A stretch of DNA of 43,195 nt, from positions 1-43,195 of the forward strand of contig NZ_AGFF01000026.1 of assembly GCF_000226215.1 (NCBI RefSeq), read 5' to 3'. The translations under genes were made by a program, and so were the position numbers. The notes below the pieces were generated by a model. That model was not told the DNA's origin. It did no database searches and was given only the letters and a program-made list of their open reading frames with translations. Shown piece by piece: positions 25,580 to 32,229 of the stretch (the stretch's first letter is position 1; each line of letters opens with the position of its first letter). The stretch is from Dietzia alimentaria 72. Lineage in GTDB: Bacteria; Actinomycetota; Actinomycetes; Mycobacteriales; Mycobacteriaceae.

Positions 25580-25896
25580 TGGCGTGGGCGTACCTCGCCG
25601 TCGCGATTCTGTGCGAGCTCGCGGCGACCCTCTCCCTACGCACCGCGGTGGACGATCGGCGGTGGTACGCCGTCGTGGCCCCCGGCTACCTCCTGGCGTT
25701 CGTTTTCCTGTCCCTCACCCTGGCCGCCGGGACTCCACTCGGGGTGGCCTACGGCATCTGGACGGCCGCCGGTGTCGCCCTGGCCGCCGTGTTCAGTCGA
25801 CTAATCTTTCGTGAACCCCTGACGCCGATGATGGCCGCGGGCATAGCGCTGATCGCCGGTGGCGTGCTGCTCGTCGAAATCGGCGCGGCGCACTGA
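25576..25896 (+). CDS. SMR-family multidrug exporter subunit (second of a pair)
   Basis: The 106-aa protein has four transmembrane helices and the essential glutamate in LAVAILCELAATLSLR, with VAYGIWTAAGVALAAVFSRLIF in TM3. Its first ATG overlaps the stop of the first SMR gene; a second ATG follows directly (ATGATG). It lacks the N-terminal extension of its partner. The two differ in charge at their ends, as expected if inserted in opposite orientation (dual topology pair); this is inference. Confidence 0.87.
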   Translation: MMAWAYLAVAILCELAATLSLRTAVDDRRWYAVVAPGYLLAFVFLSLTLAAGTPLGVAYGIWTAAGVALAAVFSRLIFREPLTPMMAAGIALIAGGVLLVEIGAAH

Positions 25897-25915
25897 GCGG
25901 GTGACGCGTCCGGGT

Positions 25916-25940
25916 TAGGTGTACCTATGGTTTGCAGGTA
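25916..25940. promoter_or_regulatory. Cluster of AGGT/ACCT half-sites
   Basis: TAGGT-GT-ACCTA (25916-25927) is a perfect short palindrome, and TACCT (25922-25926) forms a second inverted repeat with AGGTA (25936-25940) at 9-bp spacing. It lies 20 bp after the second SMR gene and about 70 bp before the reductase promoter. It superficially resembles DtxR/IdeR half-sites, but the spacing is wrong. Confidence 0.35.
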
Positions 25941-26008
25941 GCGGGCATCGAGGCCGCCGGCGTCACCTGGCGTGCGCTACCGGCGTGGTAAAACTGCTGG
26001 CCAGGCAC

Positions 26009-26037
26009 CGGACAGGCTGGGTGGAACAGGTTATAGT
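26009..26037 (+). promoter_or_regulatory. Promoter of the broken OYE-type reductase (leaderless)
   Basis: CGGACA (26009-26014), 17 bp, then TATAGT (26032-26037). Seven nt later comes ATG 26045, so the transcript should begin at the start codon. It is the best-matching promoter in the window, and it drives an interrupted gene. Confidence 0.55.
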
Positions 26038-26044
26038 TCCGCAC

Positions 26045-26146
26045 ATGAGTCTTGCTCCCGGTACGCCGGTCCCCGACGTATTCAGCCCCGGAAAGATCGG
26101 CAACGTCACGCTGCGGAACCGCATCGTCAAGGCGGCGTGGGTATGA
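26045..26146 (+). pseudogene. N-terminal fragment of an OYE-type NADH:flavin oxidoreductase
   Basis: This 33-codon frame reads MSLAPGTPVPDVFSPGKIGN, then VTLRNRIVKAA, the conserved first strand of Old Yellow Enzyme-family proteins, before ending as W-V-stop. Family members continue with about 20-25 residues (typically TxEG...) before GGVGMTTVAY, which here appears at once in another frame. The break sits in AAGGCGGCGTGG, where GGCGGCG serves both as Lys-Ala-Ala codons and as the Gly-Gly-Val codons. This looks like a deletion across short homology. The stop TGA (26144-26146) overlaps ATG 26143, so ribosomes could re-initiate on the main body. Confidence 0.75.
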
Positions 26147-27219
26147 CGACCGTCGCCTACCTCGCTACTTCTCCCGAGGGCCGCACCGACAAGCATCAGT
26201 ACCACTGGGGCATGGACGACGGCGGAATGCTGCGCAAGCTCACCGACGCCGTCCACGCCGAGGGCGCGGCGGTCTCGGCGCAGGTCGGCCATGCCGGCGC
26301 CGTGGCCAACTCCTCGTCCAACGGAATGCCCGCGATGGGCCCGTCCCGGATCCCCGCTCCCACGGGGATGTCGCTGACCAAGGCGTGCACAGAGGCCGAC
26401 ATCGACCGGATCGTCGCCGACCACGTCCGCGCGGCGAAGGGCGCCCACGCAGCCGGATTCGACGCTATCGAGGTCCACTTCGGGCACAACTACCTGGTCA
26501 GCGAATTTTTGAGCCCCAAGCTCAACAAGCGCAAGGACTCCTACGGCGGCTCGCTCGAGAACCGCGCCCGCTTTGCCCGCCGCATCGGCCGCGCCATCCG
26601 CGACGAGATGGGCGACAAGATCGCCGTGACCATCAAGCTCAACATGGATGACGGCGTCCCCGGCGGTTTCTGGATCGACGAGGCCGTGCAGGTGGCCAAG
26701 TGGATCGAGGAGGACGGTTCCGCGGACGCACTGGTCATGACCGTGGGCAGCTCTCTGCTGAACCCGATTTACCTGTTCAAGGGTGACGCGCCGCTGGAGG
26801 AGTTCGCCGCCACCCAGCCGCCGGTCATCAAGATGGGCATGAAGATAGTCGGGCCCAGGATGTTCAAGGAATACCCGTACACCGATGCCTACATGCTCGA
26901 CGACGCCCGGCAGATCCGCGAGGCAGTCAGTCTCCCGATGATGCTGCTCGGAGGCATCGTCGACCGGCCGTCCATCGACAAGGCGATGAACTCGGGGTTC
27001 GAGTTCGTGGCCATGGGTCGCGGGCTCCTGCGCGAGCCGGACCTGCCCAACAAGCTCAAGGAGGACGACCGCCGGCGTTCGCTGTGCGTGCACTGCAACC
27101 GGTGCATGGCCACCATCTTCAGCGGCAGCCGATGCGTGCTCCGTGAGTACGTCCCACCGATCCCTGCGCGTGGCGGCCACGACACGCTCCAGCCGACCAG
27201 TCTCACGTCGCCCGTATAG
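26143..27219 (+). CDS. OYE-type NADH:flavin oxidoreductase, body lacking the N-terminal segment
   Basis: The 358-aa frame from ATG 26143 carries most of the FMN-binding TIM barrel: SAQVGHAGAVANSSSNG, VHFGHNYLVSEFLSPKLNKR with the substrate-binding His/Asn pair, YGGSLENRARFARRI, LGGIVDRPSIDKAMNSGFEFVAMGR (phosphate binding) and a cysteine cluster LCVHCNRCM...SRC near residue 320. Related proteins are single-domain ene-reductases acting on enoates or enoyl-CoA. Missing here are the first barrel strand and the flavin contacts that follow it. Unless re-initiation yields a usable protein it is a pseudogene. Confidence 0.72.
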   Translation: MTTVAYLATSPEGRTDKHQYHWGMDDGGMLRKLTDAVHAEGAAVSAQVGHAGAVANSSSNGMPAMGPSRIPAPTGMSLTKACTEADIDRIVADHVRAAKGAHAAGFDAIEVHFGHNYLVSEFLSPKLNKRKDSYGGSLENRARFARRIGRAIRDEMGDKIAVTIKLNMDDGVPGGFWIDEAVQVAKWIEEDGSADALVMTVGSSLLNPIYLFKGDAPLEEFAATQPPVIKMGMKIVGPRMFKEYPYTDAYMLDDARQIREAVSLPMMLLGGIVDRPSIDKAMNSGFEFVAMGRGLLREPDLPNKLKEDDRRRSLCVHCNRCMATIFSGSRCVLREYVPPIPARGGHDTLQPTSLTSPV

Positions 27220-27325
27220 AGCGGACGCGCCCCACCCGCGGCGCCTCAGGGGCCCCTGCGGGCCGCTACGGTGATGACATCAGGTGGCCCGCCGCGAACG
27301 ACCCGGGCCCGGAGTAGGGGAGCAG

Positions 27326-28189
27326 ATGTCGAGGCGACGGATCAAGGACTATCGGGGCAGGACCTGTGTGGTGACAGGTGCCGCCAGCGGTATCGGACGG
27401 TCCACGGCGGTGCGGCTCGCTGATGAGGGCGCACGGCTGGTGCTGACCGACCTCAACGCGGACGGTCTCGACTCCTCTGCTCAGGAATGTCGGGCCAAGG
27501 GCGCCGCGATACTGACGACCGAGACGCTCGACCTCACCGACCACGACGCCGTCACCGCGTTCGGACAACGCGTTCTCGCGGACCATGGCACGCCGGACGC
27601 CATCTTCCACGTGGCCGGGAATTCCGCATGGGGCCGACCTGATCTGTTGGAACACCGAGTGTGGCGGTCCATGGTCGAGGTGAACCTCATGGGCACAATT
27701 CATGTGATCGAGGCGTTCATCCCCGCGATGATGACCGCCCGCAAACCCGCCGCCCTCGTGATGGTGTCCTCGGCCGCCGGTCTGCTGGGACTGCCCTGGC
27801 ACGCTGCGTACAGCGCCGCCAAGTTCGGTATCCGCGGGATCGCCGAGGTCCTACGCTTCGACCTGGCCCCATATGACATCGGAGTTCACCTGGTGTGCCC
27901 CGGAGCCGTCGACACCCCACTGGTGGGCAGCATCGAGATCGCCGGGGTGGACCGCTCGAACCCCGAGGTGGCCCGGACCGCTGCACAGTTTCAGCGCCAC
28001 GCGGTGACGCCGGACCAGGCGGCGGAGTCGATCCTCGAGGGCGTTCGAAAGGGACGCTATATCGTCTACACCTCACCGGATATCCGGCTGGCGTTCACGG
28101 CGCAGAAGTTTGCGCCGCCGCTCTACGGCCTTGCGATGAAGGCCATCGGCCGGAAGATCAACAAGGCCGGTCAGGGGATCCTTCCGTGA
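27326..28189 (+). CDS. Short-chain dehydrogenase/reductase
   Basis: The 287-aa classical SDR shows the cofactor motif TGAASGIG (about 18-25) with D45 in LVLTDLN favouring NAD(H), HVAGNS in place of NNAG, the catalytic Ser in MVSSAAG, and YSAAK with Tyr and Lys. A C-terminal extension (RLAFTAQKFAPPLYGLAMKAIGRKINKAG) resembles SDRs acting on lipids or steroids in mycolata. The ATG at 27326 follows AGGGGAG. It overlaps the DoxX gene by 4 nt. The substrate is unknown. Confidence 0.88.
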   Translation: MSRRRIKDYRGRTCVVTGAASGIGRSTAVRLADEGARLVLTDLNADGLDSSAQECRAKGAAILTTETLDLTDHDAVTAFGQRVLADHGTPDAIFHVAGNSAWGRPDLLEHRVWRSMVEVNLMGTIHVIEAFIPAMMTARKPAALVMVSSAAGLLGLPWHAAYSAAKFGIRGIAEVLRFDLAPYDIGVHLVCPGAVDTPLVGSIEIAGVDRSNPEVARTAAQFQRHAVTPDQAAESILEGVRKGRYIVYTSPDIRLAFTAQKFAPPLYGLAMKAIGRKINKAGQGILP

Positions 28190-28593
28190 GGGGGATGGAG
28201 ACCCTCAGCGACGCCGCGATCCTCCTTGCCAGGGTCGGGATCGGAGTCGTGTTCGCGGCCCACGGCTGGCAGAAGTTCTTCACGCTGGGCCTGAGCCGGG
28301 TGGGCGAGCAGTTCGCCTCCTACGGCGTCCCCCAGCCGCACATCACCGCCGCAATCGTGGCGGGCGTGGAGCTGATCGCGGGGATCGCGCTCATCGCCGG
28401 GATCCTCACACCCCTGGCTGGCATCCTGCTGGGCGTGGACATGGCCGGCGCGCTCTACTTCGTTCACGCCACCAACGGGCCCTTCGTCACGCAGAACGGG
28501 TGGGAACTCGTCGTGGCACTGGGAGTGGGAGCCCTGCTCATCGCGGCGGTCGGTGCCGGGCGGTTCAGCGTGGACAGGGTCCTGGGCGGCTGA
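28186..28593 (+). CDS. DoxX-family membrane protein
   Basis: The 135-aa protein has four hydrophobic helices and the DoxX signature LLARVGIGVVFAAHGWQKFF near the N terminus, then ITAAIVAGVELIAGIALIAGILTPLAG. Members are small quinone-associated or redox-stress membrane proteins; in M. tuberculosis a DoxX protein works with SodA and SseA. The GTG at 28186 overlaps the SDR stop and has AGGGGA upstream; ATG 28195 is an alternative. Pairing with an SDR suggests a redox role, by inference. Confidence 0.82.
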   Translation: MRGMETLSDAAILLARVGIGVVFAAHGWQKFFTLGLSRVGEQFASYGVPQPHITAAIVAGVELIAGIALIAGILTPLAGILLGVDMAGALYFVHATNGPFVTQNGWELVVALGVGALLIAAVGAGRFSVDRVLGG

Positions 28594-28605
28594 CGGAGCC
28601 GCCGC

Positions 28606-29679
28606 TCACTCGACCGACATCGCCCGCATCGGCGTGACGGGCAGTCCCTCGGGGTACGGGGCGGCGATCCCGGCCGCGTCAAAGGCATTGCGGATGCGCC
28701 GGCGCAACTCCCGCTCCGTGGCCCACTGCATATTGGCGTGGGTCACGGCGGTCATCCGCAGCGACCAGGAGTCCGCACCCAACTCGTTGACGCCCTGCAG
28801 TTCCGGGCCGGAGATGATGTGGGACCGGATCGGCTCCTGCCCGGCCGCCTGCTTGGCCGTCTCGATGGCCACGGCGCACGCCCGGTCCACGTCCGCGCTG
28901 TAGGAGACGGGGATCTCGAGAAAGGCCACTCCGAAGTCCTGGCTGTAGTTTCCGACGCGTTGGATGTCGCCGTTGCGGCAGTACCAGAGCGTGCCGTGCA
29001 GATCGCGCAGGGACGTGATGCGGAGCCCGACGTGCTCGACAGTCCCCTCGGCCTCGCCAAGGTCGACCCAGTCGCCCACGCCGTACTGATCCTCGAACAG
29101 CATGAACAGGCCGGACAGGAAGTCGCGCACGAGGGTCTGGGCGCCGAAGCCGAGCGCCACGCCGACGATGCCGGCCGAGGCGATGAAAGGCGCCACGTTG
29201 ACCCCGATGATGGCCAACGTCTGCAGCGCCACCCAGACGAGCACGATAAAGGACACCAGTGACTTGAGCACGGAGCCGATGGTGGCCATCCGTTGTGCCC
29301 GCCGCTCGATGCGCCTGCGCTCGTTCCGGGCGCTCTCGGCGGTGCGTCGACGGTTGGCATTCTTCAGGCTCGCGGCGGTCAGACCGCCACTCTCGTCGGC
29401 GGTGACGTCGTCGTCGCGGTCATCGGCGCGGAGCCCCCTGGTGGACGAGGCATCGGCGGTCGCGTCGGTGTCGACCCGCGTTCGCAGGCGCGGCCACCGG
29501 AGGGCGCCGGTGCCATTCTTCGACGACGAGGTGAGGCTGTCGATTCCCCGGTGCAGGGCCCAGCGGATCACCAGTGCCAGCACCAGGTAGACGGCGATCA
29601 TGACGGGTTTCTCGACCAGCCACGCCTGAGTGGCGGGGGACATGCCGAGGTCAGGGAAGGGAAGGGATAGCTCGTTCAC
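28606..29679 (-). CDS. MscS-family mechanosensitive ion channel
   Basis: The 357-aa protein has a first helix (VMIAVYLVLALVIRWAL), a charged 90-residue insert (about 45-130), a second helix (LVSFIVLVWVALQTLAIIGV), then the MscS pore helix and beta domain: IASAGIVGVALGFGAQTLVRDFLSGLFMLFEDQYGVGDWV and GTVEHVGLRITSLRDLHGTLW. The insert is unusual in size and rich in Arg, Asp and Thr. It opens under membrane tension. GTG 29679 has no Shine-Dalgarno, but a TACGGT hexamer 8 nt upstream. It converges with DoxX with a 12-bp gap. Confidence 0.9.
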   Translation of the reverse strand: MNELSLPFPDLGMSPATQAWLVEKPVMIAVYLVLALVIRWALHRGIDSLTSSSKNGTGALRWPRLRTRVDTDATADASSTRGLRADDRDDDVTADESGGLTAASLKNANRRRTAESARNERRRIERRAQRMATIGSVLKSLVSFIVLVWVALQTLAIIGVNVAPFIASAGIVGVALGFGAQTLVRDFLSGLFMLFEDQYGVGDWVDLGEAEGTVEHVGLRITSLRDLHGTLWYCRNGDIQRVGNYSQDFGVAFLEIPVSYSADVDRACAVAIETAKQAAGQEPIRSHIISGPELQGVNELGADSWSLRMTAVTHANMQWATERELRRRIRNAFDAAGIAAPYPEGLPVTPMRAMSVE

Positions 29680-29687
29680 GTCACACG

Positions 29688-29693
29688 ACCGTA
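29688..29693 (-). promoter_or_regulatory. -10 hexamer of a near-leaderless mscS promoter
   Basis: TACGGT on the minus strand lies 8 nt before the GTG at 29679, with no Shine-Dalgarno between. The transcript would start at or within a base or two of the start codon. Confidence 0.4.
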
Positions 29694-29771
29694 CTGATGC
29701 CGACCAGTCGGCGACACCACCGTGGGTTCAGTGCGCGTTCAGGGACGATCCCGGGACGTCTCGATGGCGTG

Positions 29772-31283
29772 TCAGCGCCAGGACGGCAGCCAGAGTTGCT
29801 GGCCCCATGCGGACTGGGTGATGGGCATGCCGGACAGGATGGGCAACATATAGATGAAGTTCACTGCGACCAGCGCCAGATACAGGCAGACGATCCCGCG
29901 ACCGATCCACTGTCGTCTGGGCGGGTCGGTGGCCTTGCCGGCGATTTCTCCGAGCACCAGGGCGAGCATCATCACGAAGAACGGCACCATGACGGCGGCG
30001 TAGAAAAAGTACATCTGACGGTCGTGCTGCAAGAACCAGGGTAGGTAGCCGGCCGCATACCCCACCAGGGGAAACGCGTATCGGCCGTCACGGCAGACGA
30101 CAGCGCGCCAGAACGCCCACGCCAGGACGGGGATCGCCAGCCACCAGATGGCCGGGGTGCCCAGGAGCATGATCGCGCGTACGCACGAGTCCTCGCCGCA
30201 GCCGGACACGCCCTCGCCCTGCTCGACGTAGTAGAGCATAGGGCGCAGGCTCATGGGCCACGTCCACGGCTTGGACTCCCACGGGTGCCGGTTGCCCGCC
30301 GACGTGGTGAGCGAGGAGTGGAAGTCCAGGACGGAGGACTGGTAATAGAGCCACGACTGGATGACGTCAGGCAACCAGTTGTCGTCGACCTTCGCTCCGA
30401 CCGCGTGGCGGTACACGGAGTTCTCGTCCGCGAACCACGGTAGCCAGGAGAACAGGTGGAGGAGGGCGGGCCAGATCACCAGGGTGAGGAACGCGGGCAC
30501 GGCATCGCGGAGCAGGGCGCCGGCCAGTGGGCGACGTACCCCGTAGCGGCTGCGCAGCGCCCAGTCCCAGGCCACGGTCATGAGCCCGAAGGCCGCGATG
30601 AAGTACAGGCCCGACCACTTGACGCCCAGCGCCAGGCCCAACATGACACCGGCGCTGAAGCGCCACCAGCGAAAGCCCAGACGGGGCCCGAAATCGGAGA
30701 GCTGTACGCGGCCCTGCACAGCCGCGCGGTGCATCCGGGCACGCATCCGGTCACGGTCCACCAACAATGCCCCGGCGGCTGCCAGGACGAAGAGCACCTG
30801 GTAGATGTCCAGCATGCCGATGCGGGAGGTGACAAATGTGACACCGTCCAGGCAGAGCAGTAGTCCGGCCACGAACCCGAGCTGGGTGGACCGGGTGAGC
30901 CGCCGGGTGATCCTCATGACCATGAGCACCACCAGGACCCCGGCGATCGCGGCGGTGAAGCGCCAGCCCAGCGGGGTGTAGCCGAACAGGAAGCCGCCGA
31001 TCGACTCGATCTGCTTGGCCACCGGTGGGTGGACCACGAGCCCGTAGGCGGGATTTTCCTCGATGCCCAGCTGCGTGATGTTGAACGACTGCGGCGCGTA
31101 GTGCTTCTCGTCGAAGACCGGCGTGCCCTTGTCCGTGGCCGAGGCCAACCCCCAGAACCGAGAGATAAAAGCCAGTACCAGAATGACGCCGGTGACGATC
31201 AGGTCGCGGGGTGTGTCGACCGGCCCGGCGTCGGGGGAGGGGAGCGGGCGGCCCGGAGAACGCACGCCGAGGGTCGAGGTCAC
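29772..31283 (-). CDS. pmt: Dolichyl/polyprenyl-phosphate-mannose--protein mannosyltransferase
   Basis: The 503-aa polytopic protein is a GT39 O-mannosyltransferase. The catalytic acidic pair is in GTPVFDEKHYAPQ in the first extracytoplasmic loop, followed by HPPVAKQIESIGGFLFGYTPLGWRF and about ten further helices, ending LPILSGMPITQSAWGQQLWLPSW. It transfers mannose from polyprenyl-phosphate-mannose to Ser/Thr of Sec-exported proteins; M. tuberculosis Rv1002c is the counterpart. The GTG at 31283 has TATGCT 6 nt upstream and no Shine-Dalgarno. It is divergent from rsmI by only 50 bp. Confidence 0.93.
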   Translation of the reverse strand: MTSTLGVRSPGRPLPSPDAGPVDTPRDLIVTGVILVLAFISRFWGLASATDKGTPVFDEKHYAPQSFNITQLGIEENPAYGLVVHPPVAKQIESIGGFLFGYTPLGWRFTAAIAGVLVVLMVMRITRRLTRSTQLGFVAGLLLCLDGVTFVTSRIGMLDIYQVLFVLAAAGALLVDRDRMRARMHRAAVQGRVQLSDFGPRLGFRWWRFSAGVMLGLALGVKWSGLYFIAAFGLMTVAWDWALRSRYGVRRPLAGALLRDAVPAFLTLVIWPALLHLFSWLPWFADENSVYRHAVGAKVDDNWLPDVIQSWLYYQSSVLDFHSSLTTSAGNRHPWESKPWTWPMSLRPMLYYVEQGEGVSGCGEDSCVRAIMLLGTPAIWWLAIPVLAWAFWRAVVCRDGRYAFPLVGYAAGYLPWFLQHDRQMYFFYAAVMVPFFVMMLALVLGEIAGKATDPPRRQWIGRGIVCLYLALVAVNFIYMLPILSGMPITQSAWGQQLWLPSWR

Positions 31284-31289
31284 GGGACG

Positions 31290-31295
31290 AGCATA
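31290..31295 (-). promoter_or_regulatory. -10 hexamer of a leaderless pmt promoter
   Basis: TATGCT on the minus strand is 6 nt from the pmt GTG. Its -35 position falls in the -10 region of the divergent rsmI promoter. Confidence 0.45.
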
Positions 31296-31320
31296 GTGGG
31301 GCCCCCGCGGCCCCCGGGGT

Positions 31321-31326
31321 TAAGGT
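31321..31326 (+). promoter_or_regulatory. -10 hexamer of a leaderless rsmI promoter
   Basis: TAAGGT lies 7 nt before ATG 31334 and no Shine-Dalgarno is present. The GC-only stretch between this and the pmt -10 (31296-31320) would hold the -35 side of both promoters. Confidence 0.5.
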
Positions 31327-31333
31327 GGGCGGC

Positions 31334-32197
31334 ATGACGTCCGGACGTGTCGTGTTGGCGGCCACCCCCATCGGGAATCCGGGCGACGCCTCGGCCCGGC
31401 TGCGTGATGTTCTCGAGACCGCCGACGTGGTGGCCGCGGAGGACACCCGCCGACTGCGCGGTCTGGCCACCGCGCTGGACGTGACGATCCGCGGCCGCGT
31501 GATGAGCTTCTACGAACACAACGAAGCCGGGCGCGTCCCGCAGCTGGTCGAGCGGGTCCGAGCCGGGGATGTGGTGGCCGTGGTGACCGATGCCGGGATG
31601 CCGGCGGTGTCGGACCCGGGCTATTCGCTGGTGGTGGCGTGCATCGAGGCCGGGTTGCCGGTGACCTGTCTCCCGGGACCGTCTGCCGTGACCACCGCGC
31701 TCGTGCTGAGCGGACTGCCGGTGGACCGTTTCTGCTTCGACGGGTTCCCGCCGCGCCGCGCGGGTCGGCGTCGCACATGGCTGGCGCGACTGGCCACCGA
31801 AGAGCGCACGTGCGTGTTCTTCGAGTCGCCGCATCGTCTCGCGGACACGCTGGCCGAGGCGGCGCAGGTGTTGGGTGCGGATCGGCGGGCCGCGGTGTGC
31901 CGCGAGCTGACCAAGACCTACGAGGAGGTCCTGCGGGGATCCCTGGCGGAGCTGGCCGAGCGAACGGCCGCTGGCGTGCTGGGCGAGATCGTGGTGGTGC
32001 TCGAGGGCGCCGACAGTGCGGGATCTGCAGCCACGACCGAGGATCTGGTGGAGATCGTGGAGGAGCGGGTCGAGCAGGGGGAGCGGCTCAAGGACGCGTG
32101 TGCGGCGGTGGCCGAGGGCTCGACGCTGACCAAACGGGATCTGTACCAGGCCGTTCTCGACTTCCGCGCGGATGACTCCCGCGCGGAGACCGGGTAA
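31334..32197 (+). CDS. rsmI: 16S rRNA (cytidine-1402-2'-O)-methyltransferase
   Basis: The 287-aa tetrapyrrole-methylase-fold protein starts RVVLAATPIGNPGDASARL and shows AAEDTRRLRGL, FYEHNE, VVTDAGMPAVSDPGY (SAM binding), GPSAVTTALVLSGLP and ELTKTYEEVLRG, all RsmI signatures. It 2'-O-methylates C1402 of 16S rRNA in the decoding centre. The start was set at ATG 31334 by homology and by the TAAGGT hexamer 7 nt before it; the open frame upstream would overlap pmt. It converges with pabB. Confidence 0.94.
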   Translation: MTSGRVVLAATPIGNPGDASARLRDVLETADVVAAEDTRRLRGLATALDVTIRGRVMSFYEHNEAGRVPQLVERVRAGDVVAVVTDAGMPAVSDPGYSLVVACIEAGLPVTCLPGPSAVTTALVLSGLPVDRFCFDGFPPRRAGRRRTWLARLATEERTCVFFESPHRLADTLAEAAQVLGADRRAAVCRELTKTYEEVLRGSLAELAERTAAGVLGEIVVVLEGADSAGSAATTEDLVEIVEERVEQGERLKDACAAVAEGSTLTKRDLYQAVLDFRADDSRAETG

Positions 32198-32229
32198 CGC
32201 GGACGCGCTCGCCGGAATGCCGGCCCGGG

